From the NCBI GenBank assembly GCA_937974625.1, contig CALJVJ010000046.1, positions 1-64,000 of the forward strand: a stretch of 64,000 nt of DNA, given 5' to 3'. This DNA comes from an uncultured Saprospiraceae bacterium (GTDB taxonomy: Bacteria; Bacteroidota; Bacteroidia; Chitinophagales; Saprospiraceae). This document shows positions 10,478 to 19,280 of the stretch, piece by piece. The translations under genes and the position numbers were made by a program. Each line of letters begins with the position of its first letter. The stretch's first letter is position 1. Under the pieces are notes generated by a model. The model did not search any database. It was not told the origin of the DNA and saw only the letters and a program-made list of their open reading frames with translations.

Positions 10478-11407
10478 ATGGGAATGTCCTGGAAATTAAA
10501 ATTACTGCTTTGGGCAAATAATACTTTTACAAAAATTGATTTTAAGACTATCTCTGTAAAAGATTTTAGAAATTTTGCGGATAACCGAGAGTCTAGCTTG
10601 TTAGATGGGCCACCTATTGCATTGCCAAAAGTAGAAGATTTAAAAATTCCTGGTAGATATGGCGACATTCCCATACGTATCTATACGCCTGATAATAATT
10701 CGGATGCTCCTGTTATTGCTTTTTATCACGGCGGTGGTTTTGTGATTGGAAATTTGAAATCTCATGATAAAATTTGTCGGAGACTTTGTAAAATGAATAA
10801 TGCATTCGTGGTAGCAGTGGATTACCGATTAGCGCCTGAACACAAGTTTCCAGCAGCAGTAGAGGATTGTTATGATGCGACTAAATGGGTCGGTGAACAT
10901 ATAGCAAAATATGGTGGAAATCCTGATAAATTGATTGTTTTGGGTGATAGTGCAGGAGGAAATTTAGCAGCAGTAACTGCTATCCAAGCAAGAGATTTAG
11001 GAACGCCTAAAATTGCTGGTCAAGTCTTGGTATATCCGACCGTAGATGCTCGAATGCAGCATCCCTCTATTACGTCAAATGGAGAAGGTTATATTTTGAC
11101 TAAAGAATTAATGGATTGGTTTATGAGCCATTATCAAAAAAATGAATCAGATAGGTTAAATCCATTAATGTCTCCTTTATTGACGGAGGATTTGTCTAAT
11201 TTACCTCCAGCTTTAGTCCAAACGGCAGGATTTGACCCACTCAGAGATGAAGGAATAGATTATTCGGAAAAACTGAAAGCTGCAGGTAACCAAGTGCAAT
11301 ACACCAATTATGAGGGCTTAGTGCATACCTATTTTACTATGCCTAAATTTTTAAAGGAATGTATGGACGCGCAAGTAGAAATAAAAGAATTTATTGCTAA
11401 GTTATGA
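10478..11407 (+). CDS. Alpha/beta hydrolase, HSL-type esterase
   Basis: Oxyanion motif HGGGF, nucleophile elbow GDSAGGN, C-terminal DPLRDEG and VHTYF. Confidence 0.95.
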   Translation: MGMSWKLKLLLWANNTFTKIDFKTISVKDFRNFADNRESSLLDGPPIALPKVEDLKIPGRYGDIPIRIYTPDNNSDAPVIAFYHGGGFVIGNLKSHDKICRRLCKMNNAFVVAVDYRLAPEHKFPAAVEDCYDATKWVGEHIAKYGGNPDKLIVLGDSAGGNLAAVTAIQARDLGTPKIAGQVLVYPTVDARMQHPSITSNGEGYILTKELMDWFMSHYQKNESDRLNPLMSPLLTEDLSNLPPALVQTAGFDPLRDEGIDYSEKLKAAGNQVQYTNYEGLVHTYFTMPKFLKECMDAQVEIKEFIAKL

Positions 11408-11453
11408 GTTATGAGCGGTAAATCAAGTTAATGCGCAGATTTACAACTCACCA

Positions 11454-12236
11454 CTAACTCAACATTTTTCCAGCTATTTCTTTGACCAATTTAGCTGCTA
11501 ACATTGCGGTCATGTCTGAATTATCTCGGTGAGGATTATATTCTACGACATCTGCGCCAATGATAGGCACATTGATATTTTGGATAAGTCGCAAAACTTC
11601 TCTAGTGGTTAAGCCGCCAGGTTCGTGATGAGAAACTCCAGGGGCATAAGCTGGGTCTAGCCCATCTAAATCTAAGGAAATATAAACAGGTTTGTCAAAA
11701 GTAGGTCGTTGACCTGCATCAAATTGGTGCATTTCTATCGTTTCTACTTTAAATTTTTCCATCTGTTCCCGCTGATGTGGATTGATGGCTCGAATGCCAA
11801 CCTGGACTAAGCGGCTAGCTAACTTTTGTTCCATAATCCGTGCAAAAGGGCAGGCATGGGAATATTTATCCCCCTCAAATTCATCGTATAAATCTCCGTG
11901 TGCATCTATTTGCAAGATGTCAAATTCCCCACTAAATTGATAATGTGCTTTGATAATAGGGTAGGTCATAGAATGGTCCCCACCAATAGCCAAAGTCCGC
12001 ATATCTTTGCTTAAAATTAGAGCGATTTGCTTTTCAATATCAAAATATTTCTTAAGGTTTAAATCTCCAATGTCTTCAAAATCTTCATGCTCAATTGGAT
12101 TGACATTTAATTCTGTCCAATAATTTGCAGAACCGCAGTGCAATGCTTCTCGAATCCTAGCTGGTGCTAAGGCTTGACCACCTAAATAACTCCCCTTTTT
12201 GTCCCAAGGTACTCCGACTAAAGCTACTTTTTTCAT
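11454..12236 (-). CDS. Agmatinase/arginase family ureohydrolase
   Basis: GGDHSMTYP, DAHGDLYDEF, SLDLDGLDPAYAPGVSHHEPGG metal-binding motifs. Confidence 0.95.
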   Translation of the reverse strand: MKKVALVGVPWDKKGSYLGGQALAPARIREALHCGSANYWTELNVNPIEHEDFEDIGDLNLKKYFDIEKQIALILSKDMRTLAIGGDHSMTYPIIKAHYQFSGEFDILQIDAHGDLYDEFEGDKYSHACPFARIMEQKLASRLVQVGIRAINPHQREQMEKFKVETIEMHQFDAGQRPTFDKPVYISLDLDGLDPAYAPGVSHHEPGGLTTREVLRLIQNINVPIIGADVVEYNPHRDNSDMTAMLAAKLVKEIAGKMLS

Positions 12237-12310
12237 TTTAAATTATGCTAATTTTGAAAGGATGCAATGTACGTATTGTTTTTGACAGATAAGGTTTGTC
12301 TCCATAAAAA

Positions 12311-12358
12311 AATCCGTTGGATAAAGTAGCCTTGAAAAGCCAATTTTTCCAACGGATT
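12311..12358. terminator. Hairpin, arms AATCCGTTGGA / TCCAACGGATT
   Basis: Perfect 11-bp inverted repeat 12311-12321 / 12348-12358 in the gap between two minus-strand genes, beside A/T-rich sequence. Confidence 0.6.
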
Positions 12359-12415
12359 TATTAGTAGATTTTTTATCTGCCCAACAGCTCCTTAAGCTGG
12401 CGGGTTTTACTGTTC

Positions 12416-14065
12416 CTAATTCATCAATATCTTCCCTGTGAAGGACCTACCTTTTTCATCTTCAATAGTGAATAGATACATACCTTTTGGTAAATTATTT
12501 CTTTTGACTTGGATATAAGGATTATTAAAATTGGTCAATCGCCTAACCTCTTTTCCGAGCATATCATTTAATCTGAAATTTACAGCTCCTATACCTTCTG
12601 GCAAGACTATATTAGTCAGCTCTTGCATTGGGTTTGGCATTACTATTATTTCTGCCAAAGGATTTTCAATTTCAAAAGTTGGAGTAGTCACATTATTATT
12701 ACCTAATCCAGTTGTATCGGTCACGTAGAGCATCGCAAAAAGCATCATCTCATCCTGAGAAGTAGAGCCCCAACGAACCGATTCGGGCCCATCGTTTATC
12801 CATTTAGCTTCATGCGTAATACCATCCGCGAAATCGACATATAGAAATTCATCAAAGATACGATTTGGAATATGCTGATAATCATAAAATGGTGCGACAC
12901 AACCAGGAATACCTCTTGGACAAGAGGCGTCGTAAATAAGTTCGTCTGGGGTACCTGCTTGATCGTTTTTCCAAATTTTATAGCTCGTTCCGTATCGATG
13001 CGTATGCCCCGCAACATTCCATAAATATACTTTTGCAGGAAATTGAACATTAGAAGAATGGGTGATTTCGTTCCCATTATTTGGAATATTTATCCAAGGA
13101 TATGGTACTAAATCAGACCGCATTTCTTGCAAAGCAGTACCCTTGGGCTGCGTATATACATTGATGTACACTTCATTTTGATAAATTCCATCTGCTGCAT
13201 AATTAATTGTATGAGAATTTAAATCTAAGACGTGATTTTTCCCCCATCTGTAAGCAGTTTTGTTAGGTAAGACAATATCATTGCTTTCTTGCACAGTTGC
13301 TACAAAACTCACATCTTGTGTGTGGTCTTGGTCTCTTCTAAACCCATCTGGTACGGCATTAGCTTCTGAACTATAGTCATAAATAATAAAGTGATGAGAG
13401 AAATTGGACATCTGAATATCTAATCTATTTACTTCTATCTCTTCTGTATTATCTAATTGATATTTTGTGTACCATTCATCTTCTCCTGCTGGGTCAATGA
13501 AAAACGGTCCCATCTTTATTTGGAACCCTTCTGATGGGTCGGGTGCTGCTGGTGCTCCTTCTGGAAAAGAAGCCCTTCCCATCCCATTATTATAATAATC
13601 CATTAATAATGCTTCTTTGACAACAACTTCTTCTTTTGGTGCGCCAAATAATATCCATTGACGGACCAGTTCTTTTTCGACAGCCGTTAAAGAACCTGAT
13701 AAAGGCATCACATCATTTTCACCACTTTCCAAAACCATATCTGGGTCTAACCCTTGATTGATTTTTTTAAACAAAAAGCTCTTATCTATTCTGCCAGGAT
13801 GCACTAACTTATAACCTTTAGCTGCTGCTGTAGTATTGCTGGCAGTGATGCCTACTAGTTTATCATAAACATAAGAAGCTTTTGCAGCTTTATTACCTCC
13901 AGTCCCTTCCAAATCTAATCCAGCTTGTGGATTGTCATGACTATGGCAACTGCTACACTTATCTTGAAAAATTTCATATACACGGATGGCAGTAGAGGGC
14001 GTTTGTGCGAATATGGAAGAGGTAAATATTAGGGCAAAACAAATTAGGGAAAATTGCTGCATCAA
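12416..14065 (-). CDS. Secreted haem-motif (CxxCH) protein with type IX secretion C-terminal sorting domain
   Basis: Signal peptide, DKCSSCHSHDNP (CxxCH), C-terminal VMPNPMQELTNIVLPEG...GMYLFTIEDEKGRSFTGKILMN typical of T9SS type A sorting. Confidence 0.85.
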   Translation of the reverse strand: MMQQFSLICFALIFTSSIFAQTPSTAIRVYEIFQDKCSSCHSHDNPQAGLDLEGTGGNKAAKASYVYDKLVGITASNTTAAAKGYKLVHPGRIDKSFLFKKINQGLDPDMVLESGENDVMPLSGSLTAVEKELVRQWILFGAPKEEVVVKEALLMDYYNNGMGRASFPEGAPAAPDPSEGFQIKMGPFFIDPAGEDEWYTKYQLDNTEEIEVNRLDIQMSNFSHHFIIYDYSSEANAVPDGFRRDQDHTQDVSFVATVQESNDIVLPNKTAYRWGKNHVLDLNSHTINYAADGIYQNEVYINVYTQPKGTALQEMRSDLVPYPWINIPNNGNEITHSSNVQFPAKVYLWNVAGHTHRYGTSYKIWKNDQAGTPDELIYDASCPRGIPGCVAPFYDYQHIPNRIFDEFLYVDFADGITHEAKWINDGPESVRWGSTSQDEMMLFAMLYVTDTTGLGNNNVTTPTFEIENPLAEIIVMPNPMQELTNIVLPEGIGAVNFRLNDMLGKEVRRLTNFNNPYIQVKRNNLPKGMYLFTIEDEKGRSFTGKILMN

Positions 14066-14093
14066 AAAGAGTTGTTAGGTTATCAATACAAAT

Positions 14094-14121
14094 GGGAGTA
14101 GGTTTTATTTTACCTACTCCC
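14094..14121. repeat. Perfect inverted repeat GGGAGTAGG / CCTACTCCC in the upstream region of the 12416-14065 gene
   Basis: 9-bp perfect arms with 10-nt loop, 28 nt before the start codon at 14065. Confidence 0.7.
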
Positions 14122-14307
14122 TTTGCTCCTAAAATTGATAATAAACTGCTTGTAATGCAAATTTTTTGTGTAGTTTAACGTATGTAGGACCTTTTTTCTA
14201 ATGCTTTGATGATAGTGGATAATGCCACTTGGACGGGACCTGAAAGCAGACCTTTTGCTTATCAAGTCTAAATTTAGTAAAGTATCAAATAAAAATAGTT
14301 TCTCCCA

Positions 14308-14371
14308 ACGACACTACGACACTACGTTGTAATGAGCTGATTATTAATTTGTTGTGTTCGTTGTGACGTTC
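14308..14371. repeat. Short-period repeat foldback (units like ACGACACT)
   Basis: AACGACACTACGACACTACGTTG (14308-14330) opposed by degenerate complement GTTGTGTTCGTTGTGACGTT (14352-14371). Confidence 0.65.
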
Positions 14372-14493
14372 TATGAAATTTTAAAGGAAATTGCTAAGAG
14401 CACTTAATTTTCTAATCAGTTTTAATTGAAAATTGTGGTAGAAAGACCTGTATCTTGAACCTGTACGAAAGGTACCAGTTTTCGAAGCTTAAT

Positions 14494-14874
14494 TTAATTA
14501 ACCGAATACTTAATGTTAAATAAAAAATGGTCCATTTCCTCTTGTGACATATTGATGTAATAGTTGGCAGTCACTTCATTTTTGAAGTAATTTATTTGAT
14601 AGTTGTTACTGACAAAATACCAATTTTCTTCTGCTGCCAGTTCTTCTAAAAAATCGGCAATAGTAGGATGTATGGCCCAATAATTTTGTGTTCGTAATAA
14701 ATTTTTGACTTCTATGGCAGTGGTGGTGTAATTTCTTTCCATCAAACGACGGGCTGCCATTCTAACTGCTTCTTTAGTAAGTGGTTTTAAATGATTTGCT
14801 TGTATCATGATTTGGGTGTTTTCTAGCAAGTAATGAGTAAATAAAATTGGATACATTTTTAAAAATATACTCAA
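14494..14874 (-). CDS. Hypothetical small protein
   Basis: 126 aa; internal Met at 14808 (MIQANHLKPLTKEAVRMAARRLMERNYTTTAIEVKNLLR) is the more likely start. Confidence 0.6.
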   Translation of the reverse strand: MSIFLKMYPILFTHYLLENTQIMIQANHLKPLTKEAVRMAARRLMERNYTTTAIEVKNLLRTQNYWAIHPTIADFLEELAAEENWYFVSNNYQINYFKNEVTANYYINMSQEEMDHFLFNIKYSVN

Positions 14875-15234
14875 CTTATTTTACTCTATACTTACCGAGG
14901 TTTTAAAAGGATTTGGTTTTTTGAATAATTGTTTGCGAAATTAAATTTTCGTTTTTTTGTTAAGGTGTTTTCATTTTTTGTAAATAATTTGGTGTTTTTT
15001 TTAATTATGTAACAAATATAGTGACGAAAATTCATCTGTGCAACTATTTGGTGATATTTTTTTAAAAATTATTCTTTTGCTTATAAAATCTCATATTATG
15101 CACTATTTTACTTGCGACTACCGAAAAAAATCAGAATTAAGGATTCAATGATATTTTTTTAATCCAAAGTTTTTACCGTTTTTGTGTTTTTAATTTTACT
15201 CGTTTTAGTATTTAAAAATCAAAATTAGATTTAC

Positions 15235-17679
15235 ATGAGAATACTCATTTTTATAGTTGCCATTGCTTTTTCTGCTTGTAGCACTGCAAAAGTTATGACA
15301 GATGACCTTAATCGACCGTCCGCTGACCCCATTTCGGAGTTGACAAAATCGATGACCAAGACGGAAGGATATTTAAATTTTTATTGGGATGAGAAAAAGG
15401 GGCATTTATTTTTAGAAATAGATAAATTGGATGAAGAAATTTTATATGTCAATTCTTTGCCAGCAGGCATTGGGTCTAATGATATTGGATTAGATAGAGG
15501 TCAATTAGGAGACACGCGAATTGTGAAATTTCAGAAAGTTGGCCCTAAAATTTTAATGATTCAACCTAATTATGATTATCGCGCTATTAGCGATAACCCA
15601 GAAGAAGCTAAATCAGTTGCTCAAGCTTTTGCTTCCTCTGTTATTGGTGGATTCAAAATTGAAGCTTCTGGTAATGGAAAACACTTGGTTAATATTACTA
15701 AGTTTTTAATGCAAGACGCACATGGGGTTGCCGCTAGATTAAATCGAGGAAAACAAGGCAGTTATAAAGTAGACCCTAATCGTTCTGCAGTTTATCTGCC
15801 AATGTGTAAAGGATTTCCAAAAAATACAGAATTAGAAGCAACGCTTACTTTTAGTGGTCAAGCTAAGGGGAGATATATTCGCTCGGTCGTACCTTCTCCG
15901 AATGCGGTGACCGTTAGAATGCATCATTCTTTTATAGAATTGCCAGATGATGATTACGAACCTAGAGTTTTCGACCCAAGAAGTGGTTATAATGCGATGA
16001 GTTATGCAGATTATGCGACTCCTATCCAAGACCCATTGGTTAAAAGATTTATACCAAGACATAGATTAAAGAAAAAAGACCCTTCAGCAGCCGTTAGTGA
16101 GCCAGTAGAACCTATTGTTTATTATTTAGATAGAGGCGCACCAGAACCTATTAAATCGGCATTAATGACAGGAGGGGCTTGGTGGAATCAAGCTTTTGAA
16201 GCTGCTGGATATAAAGATGCATTCATTGTTAAAGAAATGCCAGAAGGCGCAGACCCTATGGATGTTCGGTACAATCTGATTCAATGGGTTCACCGGTCAA
16301 CTAGAGGCTGGTCTTATGGTGCATCAGTGAGAGACCCACGCACCGGGGAAATTATCAAAGGACATGTTTCGCTAGGTTCTTTGAGAGTTAGACAGGATTT
16401 CTTGATTGCACAAGGTTTATTGTCACCTTATGAAGATGGCGCACCCAATCCTAATGAAAAAATGCTTCAATTGGCATTGGCTCGTTTGCGTCAATTATCT
16501 GCCCATGAAATAGGCCATACGATAGGTTTGGCTCATAATTTTGCGGCTAGTGTAAAAAATCGTTCCTCTGTAATGGATTATCCGCATCCGTATATTTCAT
16601 TGGATAGTAATGGTGATTTAGATTTTTCTGATGCTTATGCTGTTGGGATTGGAGATTGGGACAAAAGAACTGTTTTATATGGATATCAAGATTTTCCTGA
16701 AGGAACAGATGAGAGTGCAGCTTTAAAAGAAATTTTAACAGATAATCACAAAATGGGTTTCCAGTATATTTCTGACCGAGATGCTCGCCCACAATCTGGT
16801 GCACATCCTATGGGGCATCTTTGGGATGGTGGAGAAAATCCAGCTACAGAATTAAAAAGATTGATGGAAGTTCGTAAAGGTGCTTTGGCTAGGTTTGGAA
16901 CGAATAGTATTCCTGATGGTGCCCCAATGGCTACTTTAGAAAATGTATTAGTTCCACTATATTTAGCACATCGTTACCAAGTAGAAGCAGCGACTAAAAT
17001 GATTGGTGCGGTTGATTATTCTTATGCAACAAAAGGGGATGGACAAACGGTCACTAAAATTTACGATGCTGGTCAACAAAAAGTGGCATTAGCTGCCATT
17101 TTAGAAAGTTTGAACCCTAATAATTTGACCTTATCAGAGGATATTATTCAACTAATTCCACCACAGCCAATCGGCTATTCCAGGGATAGAGAATTGTTTA
17201 AAGTGCATACTGGTTTGACCTTTGACCCAATTGGTGCGTCAGAAGCTATTGTCAATGCAACTTTAGATTTATTATTAAATCCTGGAAAATTAGCGAGGGT
17301 GGTTGAGCATCATGCTAGAGATAAGCAACAAATGTCTTTAGATAATTTATTATCGGAAGTGAAAAATGGTATTGTTGGTATTAGAACAGGTTCTGATTTA
17401 GCAAAGGAAATTAGCCGAAATAATGAAAAATTATACCTTAGAAAATTATTACAATTAGCTGGTAATACTGGTGGGAATCAGCAAGTAGCTGCACTCGCAT
17501 TATTGCATGTAGATGCTTTTTCAAATAGTACAAACTCCCGTTCTGGGAGTGCTGCTGAAAAAGCGCATCAGTTATATATGTCGCATCAGATAAAGCAGTT
17601 TATGGCAGACCCAAGTGGATTTGAATTGCCTGAAGCACCGGCTTTACCTGATGGTTCTCCTATTGGATGTGGACATTAA
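15235..17679 (+). CDS. Zinc-dependent metalloprotease (DUF5117/DUF4953-type)
   Basis: LSAHEIGHTIGLAHNFAAS (HExxHxxGxxH), lipobox FSACS, long DUF4953-like C-terminus. Confidence 0.92.
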   Translation: MRILIFIVAIAFSACSTAKVMTDDLNRPSADPISELTKSMTKTEGYLNFYWDEKKGHLFLEIDKLDEEILYVNSLPAGIGSNDIGLDRGQLGDTRIVKFQKVGPKILMIQPNYDYRAISDNPEEAKSVAQAFASSVIGGFKIEASGNGKHLVNITKFLMQDAHGVAARLNRGKQGSYKVDPNRSAVYLPMCKGFPKNTELEATLTFSGQAKGRYIRSVVPSPNAVTVRMHHSFIELPDDDYEPRVFDPRSGYNAMSYADYATPIQDPLVKRFIPRHRLKKKDPSAAVSEPVEPIVYYLDRGAPEPIKSALMTGGAWWNQAFEAAGYKDAFIVKEMPEGADPMDVRYNLIQWVHRSTRGWSYGASVRDPRTGEIIKGHVSLGSLRVRQDFLIAQGLLSPYEDGAPNPNEKMLQLALARLRQLSAHEIGHTIGLAHNFAASVKNRSSVMDYPHPYISLDSNGDLDFSDAYAVGIGDWDKRTVLYGYQDFPEGTDESAALKEILTDNHKMGFQYISDRDARPQSGAHPMGHLWDGGENPATELKRLMEVRKGALARFGTNSIPDGAPMATLENVLVPLYLAHRYQVEAATKMIGAVDYSYATKGDGQTVTKIYDAGQQKVALAAILESLNPNNLTLSEDIIQLIPPQPIGYSRDRELFKVHTGLTFDPIGASEAIVNATLDLLLNPGKLARVVEHHARDKQQMSLDNLLSEVKNGIVGIRTGSDLAKEISRNNEKLYLRKLLQLAGNTGGNQQVAALALLHVDAFSNSTNSRSGSAAEKAHQLYMSHQIKQFMADPSGFELPEAPALPDGSPIGCGH

Positions 17680-17698
17680 AATAAATAAACGTAACTCT

Positions 17699-17740
17699 AA
17701 AGAGCTTCTGGAATAATACCTTTTCAGAAGCTCTTTTTTT
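17699..17740 (+). terminator. Intrinsic terminator
   Basis: AGAGCTTCTG (17701-17710) / CAGAAGCTCT (17725-17734) followed by TTTTTT. Confidence 0.9.
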
Positions 17741-17801
17741 ACTCTTCTTTATCTTTTTACTTGCCTTCGGATAGGCAAATATTTCAAATTCTAACTTTTT
17801 T

Positions 17802-18209
17802 ATGATTGTCTTTAAGCATATCGTTCAACCCGAAGATTGTGACATCTATCAACATATGAACACGCTAAAATATATGGAGAAGTTCTATCTAGCAGCGGAT
17901 GATTATATGATAAAGTTTGGAATTACAGACCCTATTTTGGCAGCGAAAGGCATTGGTTGTGCCTACCTAGAATTTAATACTAAGTTTATAAAAGAAGTTT
18001 TTGCAGGAACGGCTATAGTTATAGATGTATGTGTCCAAGAAATAGGGACTAAGGTAGTGACTATTATTTTGAAAATGATGGATGAAAAAAGTCAACAGCA
18101 ATTATCAGAAGCGGTATTAAAATTCCTGTTTTTTGATTTGGAAAAGCGGAAATCAATGAAATTGGCCGACGAAAAGATACAAGCGTTAAACTTGGAATGG
18201 CTAAAATAA
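17802..18209 (+). CDS. Acyl-CoA thioesterase (4HBT hot-dog fold)
   Basis: VQPEDCDIYQHMNTLKYMEKF and the hot-dog domain size. Confidence 0.82.
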   Translation: MIVFKHIVQPEDCDIYQHMNTLKYMEKFYLAADDYMIKFGITDPILAAKGIGCAYLEFNTKFIKEVFAGTAIVIDVCVQEIGTKVVTIILKMMDEKSQQQLSEAVLKFLFFDLEKRKSMKLADEKIQALNLEWLK

Positions 18210-18243
18210 CTTTAAAGAAATGATTATATTTTCAATTTTAAAT

Positions 18244-19002
18244 CTACTTTTTCTTATGCTTTGTAGGTGCTACATCAAAATGGAAGCCTTCCTCTTCGTA
18301 TAATCGTCTATACCTTTCCTTATCAAATTTGAATAGTTTCGCTGGTCTATGAGCGACCCCTTCTTGCAATTCATTCAAATCAATTAAAAAATCCATAGAT
18401 AGGATTTTTTTACGGAAATTTCGCTTATCTAATTTTTCTTCTAGGATGGCTTCGTATAAATGTTGTAATTGAGTAAGAGTAAATTTAGGAGGCAATAATT
18501 CAAACCCTATGGGTTGTCGTTTGATATTTAATTTTAATCGATTAAAACAGGCTGCAAAAATTTCATCATGGTCAAAAGGTAATCCTTTGACATCCGATAA
18601 AGAATGCCAGGCAGCTTCTTGTGCAATAGAGGAGACATGCAAACGGTAATCGGATATTTTAATCAAAGAATAATAAGCTATTGTAATGACTCTACCAAAA
18701 GGGTGGCGACCAACAGAACCAAAAGTTTTTACTTGTTCTAAGTGAACATTTTTTACGCCCGTTAGCTCTGCTAAAACCCTTTTTGCTGCAGTATCTAAAT
18801 TCTCATCTTGATACACAAAATTTCCTGGTAAGGCCCATTGGTTTTCGTAAGGAATTTCTCCTCTTTTTATTAAGAGTACCTTCAAATCTGCTTCATCAAA
18901 ACCAAATATGATATTATCGACTGTAAAGGCGCTTTTGAAGAAATTGTCAAAAGCGTTGTTTTTATTGCTTGTAGCTTCCAATATATTGCTTTTTACTTCC
19001 AT
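18244..19002 (-). CDS. NUDIX hydrolase-family protein with C-terminal winged-helix (NrtR-like regulator)
   Basis: FDEADLKVLLIKRGEIPYENQWALPGNFV plus C-terminal NFRKKILSMDFLIDLNELQEGVAHRPAKLFKFDKERY typical of NrtR-type regulators. Confidence 0.82.
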   Translation of the reverse strand: MEVKSNILEATSNKNNAFDNFFKSAFTVDNIIFGFDEADLKVLLIKRGEIPYENQWALPGNFVYQDENLDTAAKRVLAELTGVKNVHLEQVKTFGSVGRHPFGRVITIAYYSLIKISDYRLHVSSIAQEAAWHSLSDVKGLPFDHDEIFAACFNRLKLNIKRQPIGFELLPPKFTLTQLQHLYEAILEEKLDKRNFRKKILSMDFLIDLNELQEGVAHRPAKLFKFDKERYRRLYEEEGFHFDVAPTKHKKK

Positions 19003-19280
19003 TGAAACCGAAAATTAGCAAATATTCGCTGGTTTTCAAAGTATTCTGAAAGTAATTAGTGTAATAGTTACACTTTGTGAAGAAAAGCGTTAAATAATTG
19101 AATATCAGTAAGGTTGGCATAAGCTTTGAACAGTTAATAAATAGAAGCCATTTAATCTTTCTGTAGACCAAAATTCTCCTCTATAATTCCTTAAGATTAC
19201 CTCCTGAATAACCAAAAATCTAGACATAAAACTTCCCTTAATTTTTAACTTTTTATATTTAAGCTCCAGTTGCAATAAGC

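Noticed and set aside
10474-10674. Minus-strand 66-aa ORF over the esterase start
   Set aside because: Antisense shadow of the esterase gene
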